From a virus: 37,641 nucleotides of DNA. The stretch is from the IMG/VR virus record IMGVR_UViG_3300046004_001076, positions 1 through 37,641 of that record; one strand, given 5' to 3'. Made by a program: the position numbers and the translations under genes. The notes under the pieces are model-generated. The model did no database searches and was not told the DNA's origin. It saw only the letters and a program-made list of their open reading frames with translations. Each line of letters opens with the position of its first letter. Positions within the stretch are counted from its first letter, which is position 1. This document shows, piece after piece, positions 1-7,012 of the stretch.

Positions 1-1
1 G

Positions 2-34
2 TACCGAGGTAAATAACATAAAAAATATAATCAT
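2..34 (-). CDS. possible 5' end of a small hydrophobic protein, cut by the left edge
   Basis: An ATG at 34 opens a frame that runs off the left edge, reading MIIFFMLFTSV. It lies six bases past the stop of the 46-residue gene, which fits the tight packing of this strand. The visible part is hydrophobic, as in a membrane segment. Only eleven codons are seen and no clear ribosome site, so this may not be a gene. Confidence 0.25.
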   Translation of the reverse strand, partial: MIIFFMLFTSV

Positions 35-40
35 ATAGTC

Positions 41-181
41 TTAGTTTAGTTGTGGGTCAAACGGGAACACCCCGTATCGGTTATAATGGCAAATGGCGTT
101 AAACTCTGCCCAATACGAACCGTAACAATTAAACAATGCTTGGCGGCATTCTCCATCGGTTGCATCGGCTAGAGTTGTCAT
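41..181 (-). CDS. small hypothetical protein, 46 aa
   Basis: Unrecognised protein of 46 residues, starting MTTLADATDGECR and ending FPFDPQLN. It is rich in aromatic residues (W, Y, F) and has three cysteines. Its ATG shares the ATGA overlap with the stop of the upstream gene (178-181), the same coupling used at many junctions in this genome, which is the main support for it. It lies in the region after the terminase and chaperone-like genes, so a small structural or accessory role is possible, but nothing in the sequence shows one. Confidence 0.6.
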   Translation of the reverse strand: MTTLADATDGECRQALFNCYGSYWAEFNAICHYNRYGVFPFDPQLN

Positions 182-399
182 ATCCTATCGGTTGCTATTA
201 ATGCGTTCTCAAATGCTCTATCTCTAAATCTGCCGTTATTTCGTGCGCCACGTTCTTTAAGTTTAGCTAGTCGCAATTGCGCTGCGGCTTCGGCTCTATC
301 CTCATACGGGTATGTCTGCCTACCGTTTACAACATCAAGTTCGGTTATGCCGTACTCGTATGTCCTGCTTTCGGGGTAATAACGCTCAACTATTTTCAT
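178..399 (-). CDS. hypothetical protein, 73 aa
   Basis: Unrecognised basic, charged protein starting MKIVERYYPES, with an alanine/arginine/leucine-rich stretch in its second half (AEAAAQLRLAKLKERGARNN) that should be helical. I start it at the ATG at 399; a TTG two codons upstream at 405 is possible but lies inside the TATATTTG promoter box at 403-410. The next gene downstream starts in an ATGA overlap with this one. The promoter is so close that the transcript would be nearly leaderless. Confidence 0.7.
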   Translation of the reverse strand: MKIVERYYPESRTYEYGITELDVVNGRQTYPYEDRAEAAAQLRLAKLKERGARNNGRFRDRAFENALIATDRI

Positions 400-402
400 G
401 CT

Positions 403-433
403 CAAATATAATTAATTATTAGCTACTTAGCAA
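403..433 (-). promoter_or_regulatory. Bacteroidota-type promoter before the 73-aa gene
   Basis: On the minus strand TTG (431-433), a 20-base spacer, then TATATTTG (403-410), matching the Bacteroidota TTTG / TAnnTTTG consensus. The box ends three bases before the ATG at 399. It overlaps the last codons of the -1 frame extension of the upstream gene. Confidence 0.5.
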
Positions 434-701
434 CTTCACTCATGTAAATCTGCATCTTATATTCCACTTTACCGCTCATTCGTTTATGCATTATGTACGC
501 AAACACTTCATGCACGGGTAATGCTTTAACTATATTATCCTTGCTTATGTCGGGGCTTGCCTCCCTTAGAGTGGCATACCACCCAAACGGGGCTAGTTTG
601 TCTTCACCAGCCCGTTGCCCTGCCGCTTTATGTTTTGCCGTGCGATAGTCACCGCTAGTTGGTTTGATAAATGTGTTGTATATCCACGCCCTAACCTCGC
701 A
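423..701 (-). CDS. -1 frame extension of the chaperone-like gene (T-domain-like), 92 aa
   Basis: An open frame with no usable start runs from the T9 tract to a TAG at 423-425. Its upstream limit is a stop at 717-719, so it opens only at the T9. Read after a -1 shift it continues CEVRAWIYNTF and ends MQIYMSEVAK. The part 'FGWYATLREAS...DISKDNIVKALPVHEVFAYIM' looks like normal coding sequence and resembles the C-terminal halves of Bacteroidota phage chaperone-like proteins (from memory, not searched). Together with the 165 codons before the shift it would give a protein of about 257 residues, arranged like gpG-T of lambda. A homopolymer sequencing error (T10 read as T9) would give the same fused frame. 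Confidence 0.7.
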   Translation of the reverse strand, partial: CEVRAWIYNTFIKPTSGDYRTAKHKAAGQRAGEDKLAPFGWYATLREASPDISKDNIVKALPVHEVFAYIMHKRMSGKVEYKMQIYMSEVAK

Positions 702-1195
702 AAAAAAAAGAACGCACTAGTGGCATCTCTCGCATCCATATCTAAAAACTCGTTAGCCTTTTCGGTAACGTGTCCCTCACCTTCGTACAAGTAAGCTAAC
801 ACCATCGGCATAGCTTTGTGTGTGTGGGTGGTGTTATCCATTATGGTTAGGGCTTCGATGCAGTTGCCAAATTCGATATTGCCGTAAGGTATTCTTACTT
901 TGCCCATCTCCATTAGCAACGGCTCACAAGCGGTGTAGGTTTTGCCGTTTACCTCAATAAATGGCACTTCGTAAGGTGTGGGTACGTATAACCCTTGTAC
1001 GGCTATTTCCAGCATTCCTACGACCTCTGTAACGGGTTTGGCTAGTAGTTCAGCTTCAGTCATATCCGTGCAAGCTAGTAGCACTTTATACGCTTGCTTT
1101 GGATAGCTAACGAGCATATCCGTTCCCGTCATATCGTCTGTTATGTCAACGCCTATTAAGGCATCCATTACTTGTATGTACTGTCGTAAAGTCAT
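593..1195 (-). CDS. tail assembly chaperone-like protein (frame-0 form, 200 aa)
   Basis: Starts MTLRQYIQVMDALIG at an ATG that shares one base with the terminase stop. Residues about 76-150 hold a motif set (FIEVNGKTYTACEPLLM, IEFGNCIEALTIM, MVLAYLY) and a phenylalanine run AFFFF near residue 164. This matches my memory of a protein family in Bacteroidota prophages with a 'YRP'/'ALFFF' layout that sits near tail genes, probably tail assembly chaperones. Chaperones of this kind guide tape measure and tube assembly. The FFFF codons are the T9 run, where a -1 shift leads into the 92-codon extension; unshifted reading ends at 593 with a basic tail. If the genome is permuted, this gene lies upstream of the tail genes at the right edge. 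Assignment is inferred; it could be another conserved phage protein. Confidence 0.55.
   Translation of the reverse strand: MTLRQYIQVMDALIGVDITDDMTGTDMLVSYPKQAYKVLLACTDMTEAELLAKPVTEVVGMLEIAVQGLYVPTPYEVPFIEVNGKTYTACEPLLMEMGKVRIPYGNIEFGNCIEALTIMDNTTHTHKAMPMVLAYLYEGEGHVTEKANEFLDMDARDATSAFFFFARLGRGYTTHLSNQLAVTIARQNIKRQGNGLVKTN
701..712 (-). promoter_or_regulatory. T9 slippery tract, candidate -1 frameshift site
   Basis: The coding strand reads GCG TTC TTT TTT TTT GCG. Both tRNA sites can re-pair after a one-base backward slip. Upstream the -1 frame is closed (stop at 717-719) and downstream it is open to 423. I did not identify a clear downstream pseudoknot by eye. Confidence 0.55.
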
Positions 1196-2421
1196 TAGTA
1201 GTAAATTTGGTTTTTAGGCTGTCCAAGTAACCCCGTAACAGCGTACCTTTTTGCGTCAATTCCGTGATTAAAGGCATCTATTGGCTTGTTCAGCAAGTTA
1301 CCGTTCTTATCCGTTGCCCACGTGTAATTCTTTAACTCCTTCATTAAATCGGGGCTTTGGCAAATTATCAATGGGTATTGTTTGATTAGCTGTATTCCTA
1401 AATTAATGCTATCCGCACCTTTTACCGTTGGCTTGATATTAAAACCTTGACGGTAAATTTCCTCAATGCTTTTCGGTTCAGCACTATCAGCAAATATAAC
1501 ATCGTTTCGTGTAACGCCCAAACCTCGCATCTTATCGCAAATATCTGAATTGGTTAACCCGTAGCCATAAATTAGCTGCTTAACGTAAATTGCGCCCTCT
1601 GAATAGCGTATGTGTACTAAAGCGGTAGGGTCATTGGTAAAACCAAAGTCAAGCCCGTAGGCTTCGCTTGTGAAGTGTTGCGGAAATTCGCCTGTATCGT
1701 ATTTGTCGAATATCTTACCTTGCTTACCGCTACCCCATTCGCCCAACACAACCACCCTGTAATATTCGGGGTCAATTTTCAATAGGCTCTCCATCTTACG
1801 TATGTAGTCGGGGTGCAAGTTCCTAATATTGCAATGGTACGTTGTATGAATAAACTCGCACTCTGAATAGTTAGTATCGTGAAACTTGGTTTTTAACCAG
1901 CAATCCTCATTCTCGGTATTGTAGCTTAAAACTATCTTTAGCTTTTTGCCTTTGGTGGTTCTTAAGGATAGGTCAAACTTGTTGAAGTCGCTGTAACCTA
2001 CCTCATCGGCTTCCTCAACCCATGCGTAGTTTACTTCTGTAATTGATTTCATTTTAGCCGTTGCGCTGCCGCTGCTTGCTCTAAAGCCTTTAGCGATTAT
2101 CTTGTTGCCGTTTAGCTTGCATTCTATTTCCATTGTGTTTTCTCGGATATGAAATAGGTGCTCCATACCTCCGTCATTGATAATATCCTTTATTTGCTGA
2201 AACTGCGAACCTCGAATGTCGCTAAAGTTGGCACGGGCAATAACACAACGGAAATAGTCTTGCTCAACCATGTTAATCACAATGTCTTGTGCTGATGTGT
2301 AGCTTTTAGCTGAACCCCTGCCACCTACCAAACATACATAACGCTTGTTGGTTAGCCTTAGTTGGTTGTATGTGCTGTTAAACTCTAGTTGCATAAAAAA
2401 ACGGTCTCCACGCTGTGGCAA
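1195..2421 (-). CDS. terL: terminase large subunit
   Basis: DNA-packaging motor ATPase and nuclease, acting at the portal of the prohead. Walker A is GGRGSAKS at residues 33-40 and Walker B with the catalytic glutamate is AWVEEADE at 133-140. The C-terminal RNase H-like nuclease has its acidic residues in GLDFG (D258), IFADSAEPKS (D312) and FNHGIDAKRYA (H386, D389). The length of 408 residues is typical of the PBSX/Terminase_3-like group. I use the ATG at 2421; a second ATG at residue 10 (2394) is also possible. The small subunit ends 28 bases upstream and the chaperone-like gene begins on the last base of this stop. Confidence 0.95.
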   Translation of the reverse strand: MPQRGDRFFMQLEFNSTYNQLRLTNKRYVCLVGGRGSAKSYTSAQDIVINMVEQDYFRCVIARANFSDIRGSQFQQIKDIINDGGMEHLFHIRENTMEIECKLNGNKIIAKGFRASSGSATAKMKSITEVNYAWVEEADEVGYSDFNKFDLSLRTTKGKKLKIVLSYNTENEDCWLKTKFHDTNYSECEFIHTTYHCNIRNLHPDYIRKMESLLKIDPEYYRVVVLGEWGSGKQGKIFDKYDTGEFPQHFTSEAYGLDFGFTNDPTALVHIRYSEGAIYVKQLIYGYGLTNSDICDKMRGLGVTRNDVIFADSAEPKSIEEIYRQGFNIKPTVKGADSINLGIQLIKQYPLIICQSPDLMKELKNYTWATDKNGNLLNKPIDAFNHGIDAKRYAVTGLLGQPKNQIYY

Positions 2422-2449
2422 AAGTTGTTTGGGTATTGATTATCAATGC

Positions 2450-2830
2450 CTACTTTTCGGGCTTACTCATATCCACGTGCTTAATCACTATCGTATTGTC
2501 TATCTTATCACCCCCACTAGTAACGTCATTGTGCTGCATACTCATTGCCTTGCGTTCATCTTGGCTGCATATTAGCTTGTATAGGCTTATCTGCAACGCT
2601 GGTGCTTCGCTTTTGTACCACTTGCTACGCATACTCGTTTTGATTTCGACCTTGTTACGTTCCAATAGTTCGTCAATCTCCTTTCTCTCGTTCGTTTCGT
2701 TCGCAAAGTGCTCGTAAAAGGCTGTTTTACCACACGGCAAAAACGCCACAACATCCTCAATAAAGAACAGCTTGTGTTTCTCTATTGCTGCTTTTGCTTT
2801 TGTTAAAAGGTCTTTAGTGTTGTATGCCAT
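2450..2830 (-). CDS. terS: terminase small subunit
   Basis: Protein of 126 residues directly upstream of the large terminase. It has a helix-turn-helix-like stretch at residues 22-42 (FIEDVVAFLPCGKTAFYEHF) followed by charged helices (ETNERKEIDELLERNK), the layout of small terminase subunits that bind the packaging site and stimulate the large subunit. Position and fold pattern make the call; the sequence family is one often seen in Bacteroidota phages. Its start overlaps the end of the cytosine methyltransferase by 17 bases, so methylation and packaging genes are expressed together. Confidence 0.85.
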   Translation of the reverse strand: MAYNTKDLLTKAKAAIEKHKLFFIEDVVAFLPCGKTAFYEHFANETNERKEIDELLERNKVEIKTSMRSKWYKSEAPALQISLYKLICSQDERKAMSMQHNDVTSGGDKIDNTIVIKHVDMSKPEK

Positions 2831-3878
2831 TGTTATCTATTTTGTCTAACCATTGCAATTTGATTTGATTAGCTATTTGCGCTGTCATTACTGGGGGCAC
2901 ACTCATTCCAATTAAATATTTTGGCTCTATGCTTTTGAAATTGTAATCAAGTGGGTAAGTACCAGTATGCTTAAAATCATTATCTGAAAACCATTGCTTA
3001 TCATAAGCTCTAAAGTTTTTACCCGCACTTGTAATTGTTTGTGGCGTTTCTGTATCTTTTACAATACTATCAGTAAACCCAGAATTTTTGCCAGTTCGTT
3101 TTATTTCAATTTCAGCAAGTGTTTTTTCTCCTTGGTATAATTTCAATAATTGGTATTGCCTATCTGTTAACTTTGTTTCATTTCCTTTTGCACTTCTGTA
3201 TTCTCCAAAACTTATTGCAACTTCATTAAAGTCTAATTTTAACTTTGGTAGGTTGTATTCCTTTTTATGCCCAATAAAAAACACCCTTTCACGTTTTTGC
3301 GGCACTCCCATTGATGCAGCATTTAAGCAAAACACTTGCACGTTATAACCTGCATCGGTCATTTTTTTAACTATGTTTTTTGAATAAACTTTTGCATTGC
3401 CTTGTATTATGCCTTTAACGTTTTCAAGTAAAAATACTTTAGGTTGCAGCTTAATGATGGTATCGCAAAACACAAAAACCAAATCATCTAGAGATTGCAT
3501 TTTTTGCCCTTCTCTGAATTGTTTTTCTTTCCCCCATGCTTTTTCTCTACTGCCTGCCATTGAAAATGTTGAACACGGTGGGCTACCGTCTAAAATATCC
3601 AGTTCATACAATTCTTTAGGTAAATCATTCCTTTGATTAAATTGCCTTATGTCTTCATTAAATAAATACTTTGGATTGTGGTTAGCTTTATACACATCTG
3701 CTATCGGTGGGTCTATTTCAACACCGCCAAAATGATTAAATCCTGCGAGCTTGTAGCCCATTGTTGAACCACCACCGCAAATAAATGTTCCAAAAACATT
3801 GTAATTATTTTTTGCAATACCGCTACTTGGATAGCCGTCTGACAAATTCCACTTATAAGGAAATAAATGCTTATTCAT
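2814..3878 (-). CDS. DNA cytosine-C5 methyltransferase
   Basis: Transfers methyl from S-adenosylmethionine to C5 of cytosine in a DNA target; it has no partner restriction enzyme here, so it probably protects phage DNA from host restriction. Motif I is FICGGGSTMGYKLAGF (residues 32-47), a variant of the usual FxGxGG. The catalytic motif IV is GSPPCSTFS with Cys102, motif VI is ENV (152-154), motif VIII is QKRER (194-198), and motif X is near the C-terminus (GMSVPPVMTAQIANQI). All key residues are present at 354 residues. It overlaps the ParB-like gene by 8 bases and the small terminase by 17 bases. The target-recognition part is about residues 210-310; its specificity cannot be read from the sequence. 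Confidence 0.93.
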   Translation of the reverse strand: MNKHLFPYKWNLSDGYPSSGIAKNNYNVFGTFICGGGSTMGYKLAGFNHFGGVEIDPPIADVYKANHNPKYLFNEDIRQFNQRNDLPKELYELDILDGSPPCSTFSMAGSREKAWGKEKQFREGQKMQSLDDLVFVFCDTIIKLQPKVFLLENVKGIIQGNAKVYSKNIVKKMTDAGYNVQVFCLNAASMGVPQKRERVFFIGHKKEYNLPKLKLDFNEVAISFGEYRSAKGNETKLTDRQYQLLKLYQGEKTLAEIEIKRTGKNSGFTDSIVKDTETPQTITSAGKNFRAYDKQWFSDNDFKHTGTYPLDYNFKSIEPKYLIGMSVPPVMTAQIANQIKLQWLDKIDNNGIQH

Positions 3879-4440
3879 TGTTTAATCCTAAAAGGGTAAA
3901 AATAGCTTGTTCAGGTGTTGATGCAATTTTACTTAGCTTATCTTTTACTAGATGGTAATCGCTTTCTGTAAACTCTAGCTTAATAATCATTTTATCGTCA
4001 AAGTCATCAGTATCAATTTCTTTATTTTTTTCAGAGTAATCTACATCACTACCAAAATTAGGCACTTCCAAACCCCACTCGCTCAACTCCTCACTATTCC
4101 ATTCGTTTGCCAGTAATTCCCAATCCCACTCACCAAAACCTACGTTATCCTTCACAATAAACTGCCGTTGCTCATCTTCTGTCAAGTCTTCTGCTTTGCG
4201 TACCCATGTTACAGGTATTTCGGTGTATTTAAGGTGTTGCAGGGCTTTTAAGCGCATATTACCGCCGAGTAGTATATTATCCTCGTTTACCACCATTGGG
4301 CGCAATTCAAGCATCTTTGGGAAGTCTTGAATACTTTTAACTAGCTTGTGAAATTTATCGTCCTTTATTACCCTCGGGTTGTTCGGGTTCGGTTTAATCT
4401 CACTTAGCTTTATTGTTTCACTTGGGTTACTTGCTGGCAT
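3871..4440 (-). CDS. ParB/sulfiredoxin-fold N-terminal domain protein
   Basis: ParB-like protein of 189 residues. The N-terminal half has the ParB/Srx fold signature: IKLSEIKPNPNNPR (9-22), a conserved middle LRPMVVNEDNILLGGNMRLKAL (46-67, with GGNMRLKAL in place of the GERR box) and IPVTWV. The C-terminal half is acidic with no helix-turn-helix that I can see. Such domains are common in phages next to or fused with DNA methyltransferases, and some members cut DNA or use CTP. Here it is coupled to the C5 methyltransferase by an 8-base overlap, so a shared DNA-modification role is likely. Its activity is not known. Confidence 0.8.
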   Translation of the reverse strand: MPASNPSETIKLSEIKPNPNNPRVIKDDKFHKLVKSIQDFPKMLELRPMVVNEDNILLGGNMRLKALQHLKYTEIPVTWVRKAEDLTEDEQRQFIVKDNVGFGEWDWELLANEWNSEELSEWGLEVPNFGSDVDYSEKNKEIDTDDFDDKMIIKLEFTESDYHLVKDKLSKIASTPEQAIFTLLGLNNE

Positions 4441-4500
4441 AATTATTTTTTGTTTAGCTAAGTTAGTGTTAATCTTTGATAATGTTACTTTACGGGTGTT

Positions 4501-4701
4501 TCATTGTGGTTTGGTAATCCAATCGTAAAAATGTTGAGCATCTGCAATAACCATATCGGTTAATACATTCCCCTCTATTGGGAACATCTCACATATTTGT
4601 TTTGCAAGCCAATCAGGAGTAAAAACCACATCATTTTGGTTAACATGTGCATACTTACCAATTAAATAGGGGTTATGTTTTTGTCCTTTAATACTACCCA
4701 T
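4501..4701 (-). pseudogene. shortened DNA adenine methyltransferase remnant, 66 aa
   Basis: The first 45 residues look like the N-terminus of phage N6-adenine methyltransferases: NDVVFTPDWLAKQICEMFP.EGNVL, where a family member would next show the SAM-binding motif DPxxGxG and later the catalytic DPPY/NPPY. Neither motif is present. Instead the frame jumps to TDMVIADAQHFYDWITKP, which resembles the C-terminus of the same proteins (from memory). The simplest reading is an in-frame internal deletion that left a short but still open gene; it cannot be an active methyltransferase. It overlaps the next gene upstream by 8 bases. It might alternatively be a small protein with a reused domain. Confidence 0.5.
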
Positions 4702-5035
4702 TGGTAAGCTTGTTGAATTGCTTGATTGCGTTCTTTAGATTGAGGGCTTGGCAGTAAGCAAACCCATCGACTCTTTTGGCTTGATATGTAAAACCTGCCT
4801 CTGTTTTTAGTTCTTGAAATCCGTTTAGCAAAACAGTTTTGCCAATATGATAGACAGGCTCAAGCAATGCTTTGGTAATTTCGCCCGTATTTAGGTTTTT
4901 CTGCCAAACTGTAAGCCCAGCAATCCTACGCTCAGAATGCAATAGTTTTTGTTCTTTTTCAATTCCAATATTGTAATGAACAGCATCCTTATCTTTTAAG
5001 GCTTCGCTATCAATTATTATTTGAAATGGTTTCAT
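4694..5035 (-). CDS. hypothetical protein, 113 aa
   Basis: Unrecognised. Starts MKPFQIIIDSEALKDKDAV; alternating hydrophobic and polar residues suggest mostly beta structure with a basic, helical end (ALNLKNAIKQFNKLTNG). No cysteine pair, signal or membrane segment. It starts in an ATGA overlap with the 62-residue gene upstream and overlaps the methyltransferase remnant by 8 bases, so it belongs to the small-gene operon before the DNA-modification genes. Confidence 0.7.
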   Translation of the reverse strand: MKPFQIIIDSEALKDKDAVHYNIGIEKEQKLLHSERRIAGLTVWQKNLNTGEITKALLEPVYHIGKTVLLNGFQELKTEAGFTYQAKRVDGFAYCQALNLKNAIKQFNKLTNG

Positions 5036-5220
5036 TTCTGCTTGTTTTCAAGTTCGAGAAATTTATCGACAGATTTTTGCAATCCAGCAAGTTTAATGTC
5101 TAATTCGACCTTTTGCTTAGGGGTCAACTTCATTCTAAGTCGACCCAAAATACCCATCGTTTTAATGCGGCCATCATCTTTGAAGTCTGGTGGAACATTA
5201 TCGTGTCTAATGTCTATCAT
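5032..5220 (-). CDS. hypothetical protein, 62 aa
   Basis: Unrecognised. I choose the ATG at 5220 (MIDIRHDNVPPDFKDDG), one base past the stop of the upstream gene; a longer frame from 5265 would overlap that gene by 44 bases and adds a low-complexity basic leader. The second half is a charged helix (LTPKQKVELDIKLAGLQKSVDKFLELE) that could form a coiled coil. It joins the next gene by an ATGA overlap. Confidence 0.65.
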   Translation of the reverse strand: MIDIRHDNVPPDFKDDGRIKTMGILGRLRMKLTPKQKVELDIKLAGLQKSVDKFLELENKQK

Positions 5221-5221
5221 G

Positions 5222-5428
5222 TTATTGCGTTTGATTTTCAAGTTCAATGATTTGTTTCTTAGCATTCACCCACGCATTGCTTTCAGTTTTACCGCTTGCA
5301 AAGTACATCGTATTCCTACCTTCACGAATTAACCAATACACTTCTTGCAATCCTTTTATCATGCCCCTTACTTGGCGTTCTGCTCGTGCCCGTGGCATTT
5401 TTTCTAAAACAAATTCTTTCGCTGTCAT
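5222..5428 (-). CDS. hypothetical protein, 68 aa
   Basis: Unrecognised small basic protein (MTAKEFVLEKMPRARAERQ), with a central YWLIREGRNTMYFASGKTESNAW segment and a helical end. The central part suggests a compact alpha/beta fold. It sits between other small unknown genes, three bases from its upstream neighbour, and has no recognisable motif. Confidence 0.65.
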   Translation of the reverse strand: MTAKEFVLEKMPRARAERQVRGMIKGLQEVYWLIREGRNTMYFASGKTESNAWVNAKKQIIELENQTQ

Positions 5429-5432
5429 GTGC

Positions 5433-5804
5433 TTATATTCCTGTTTTATCGGTTAGTATTTCAATACAATTATTATAAGCCATACCTAATATAATAGTAT
5501 CTGCGTAAAGCTTCTTCCTAAATTGATTATTCATTTCAGCCTTAGCATCTTTAACCCCTTGCAAAAGTTCTTTGTAAAGGGCTTTATAGTCGGGTTCTGT
5601 TACCTCGTTAGGTGATGTGAGTTTGGTTATTAATTTTTCAATACATTGTTTTGCCTCGAACAAACAATTATTAGGGGTAATTCTATAAGTTTTTCCAGAA
5701 ATGAAAAGCGTTCCCAACCACTCGTTTTGATACAAATGTACTTGCGCCGAAAAGTTGCCACCTCGTAGTAAGTAAATTTCCTTGTTTCGCTTCATCCAAT
5801 TCAT
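5433..5804 (-). CDS. hypothetical protein, 123 aa
   Basis: Unrecognised. The first half is beta-rich (EIYLLRGGNFSAQVHLYQNEWLG) and the second half is helical from residue 70 (EPDYKALYKELLQGVKDAKAEMNN). No catalytic motif, cysteine pair or membrane segment. It lies between two other unknown genes with gaps of three to four bases, so it is part of one transcript with them. Confidence 0.65.
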   Translation of the reverse strand: MNWMKRNKEIYLLRGGNFSAQVHLYQNEWLGTLFISGKTYRITPNNCLFEAKQCIEKLITKLTSPNEVTEPDYKALYKELLQGVKDAKAEMNNQFRKKLYADTIILGMAYNNCIEILTDKTGI

Positions 5805-5807
5805 AAC

Positions 5808-6179
5808 CTAATCTTTAGTTGCGTTAAGTAATCGGGCTACTAGTATAGCCTCGGCTTGTTGTGCAGGGGCGGTGTCGAAGTCTTTAATCAGCCCTTTTGA
5901 TTCGGGAAAATAATCGCTGTAATCAGACCTTACTATGTATTGAGAATTACGCTTGGCGTAAAATTGACCTCTTTCCGATGGGTACAATTCAAGTCCCATT
6001 TCCTTTATCTTAACCTCAACTTGGGCACGGGTAGCAATAGTGGGTGTTCCATCTAACGCATCAGTTGTTTGGTCTAGCCACTCTACATAATACCTGTCAG
6101 TAGACATAGTAGATTTACCATCGTACCAAGCAAGCCCGTGCTCGGTCATTACCAGTGTTCCTTTAGTTAGTTCTTTCAT
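5808..6179 (-). CDS. hypothetical protein, 123 aa
   Basis: Unrecognised. Starts MKELTKGTLVMTEHGLAWYDGK, an N-terminal beta segment, followed by a mixed region with many Y and D residues and a helical alanine-rich end (APAQQAEAILVARLLNATKD). It is the first gene after the 329-base gene-free stretch at 6180-6508, so its messenger probably begins with, or reads through, the hairpins there. Confidence 0.65.
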   Translation of the reverse strand: MKELTKGTLVMTEHGLAWYDGKSTMSTDRYYVEWLDQTTDALDGTPTIATRAQVEVKIKEMGLELYPSERGQFYAKRNSQYIVRSDYSDYFPESKGLIKDFDTAPAQQAEAILVARLLNATKD

Positions 6180-6508
6180 GGGTTAGTTTTTGGGGTTTTG
6201 ATAATAATGCTTTTTAGCTGCCCACTACCCTAACAGCCTTGCACAAATTGATAAAGTAGTGGGCAGCCGTTTAAAAATTTATCCGTTAGCAACACGCCCA
6301 CGGGCGGTAAAAGTATTATAAGGGGTAATGGCTGAAATCCATATGCCAACTAGCAAACAACATTCAATTTTGTAACCATTACCCCCTGTATTATAGGCAA
6401 CCAGCAATTAGAGATTATCTCGTTACTTTGCTCACTCTAAGAGTAGTAACAAATTCTTTAGCATCACACTTTATCGCATTGCTTGGTTGCCCGTATCTTC
6501 AAAGAACT
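6180..6508. other. gene-free stretch with three hairpins; possible regulatory RNA or origin
   Basis: No frame longer than about 15 codons. It holds three separate inverted repeats: a 12-bp perfect stem at 6217-6228 / 6256-6267 (GCTGCCCACTAC), a 10-bp perfect stem at 6322-6331 / 6376-6385 (GGGGTAATGG), and 6422-6427 / 6445-6450 (GTTACT) with an inner ACTC/GAGT stem at 6434-6444. None is followed by a T-run long enough for a standard terminator. In such a compact genome this much non-coding DNA is unusual. A 5' leader structure, a small RNA or a replication origin are all possible. Confidence 0.45.
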
Positions 6509-6685
6509 TTAGGCTAGTATTTCGCAAATAAACGTATCATCCATTGCAGGATCATTTTTGCTGTAAAACTCAACAAAATTTCCGTTTTGGCTTTCAATAC
6601 CTACCCCGTCATTGTAGTTAAAGTTTGCAGAAAAAAATAATTCTGCGCCTTCCATTGCTTCGGTCATGTTCTTGTAAATGTTCAT
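6509..6685 (-). CDS. small acidic hypothetical protein, 58 aa
   Basis: Starts MNIYKNMTEAMEGAELFF and ends DDTFICEILA. Acidic with many aromatic residues. Its ATG sits behind an A-rich leader and a clear promoter at 6720-6752, so it is the first gene of a transcript. Codon use is like its neighbours. Function unknown; small acidic early proteins of phages are often inhibitors of host enzymes, but nothing here shows that. Confidence 0.7.
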   Translation of the reverse strand: MNIYKNMTEAMEGAELFFSANFNYNDGVGIESQNGNFVEFYSKNDPAMDDTFICEILA

Positions 6686-6719
6686 TGTGGTTATTTTTAG
6701 TTGGTTAATTACTACCCTT

Positions 6720-6752
6720 CAAATATACAATTACTTTTTTTAATTACGCAAA
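6720..6752 (-). promoter_or_regulatory. Bacteroidota-type promoter before the 58-aa gene
   Basis: Minus strand: TTTG (6749-6752), a 21-base spacer, then TATATTTG (6720-6727), a full match to the consensus. It gives a leader of about 30 bases to the ATG at 6685. The region is A/T-rich and sits right after the end of the preceding gene. Confidence 0.65.
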
Positions 6753-6769
6753 TTATTAAGCAATTATTT

Positions 6770-7012
6770 TTACGATTTTGCAATCTTTTTTTCTTGCGCC
6801 CGAATTAAAGTATAGTAATCCTGCATAGCCGCTTTGTTTTCCGTCAAATACCACTTAACCCCAAACAATACTGCATCGCTTAAATACTCAAATTCGTTTG
6901 CCTGTGTCCTGCTTTTATCGTTAATTAAATCCTGTATTTCTGCTGGCATCTTTTTAAACCAGTAATCAAAAGGGTATATCACTTCCAATGTCATCGGTAA
7001 AATCTTCTTCAT
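6770..7012 (-). CDS. hypothetical protein, 80 aa
   Basis: Unrecognised, mostly helical, with a W/Y/F-rich N-terminus (VIYPFDYWFKKMPAEIQDLIND). The ATG at 7012 would overlap the end of the helicase by 47 bases; ATGs at residue 7 (6994) or residue 22 (6949) reduce or remove the overlap, so the start is uncertain. Its place after the primase-helicase and before a promoter marks the end of the replication transcript. No motif identifies a role. Confidence 0.65.
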   Translation of the reverse strand: MKKILPMTLEVIYPFDYWFKKMPAEIQDLINDKSRTQANEFEYLSDAVLFGVKWYLTENKAAMQDYYTLIRAQEKKIAKS

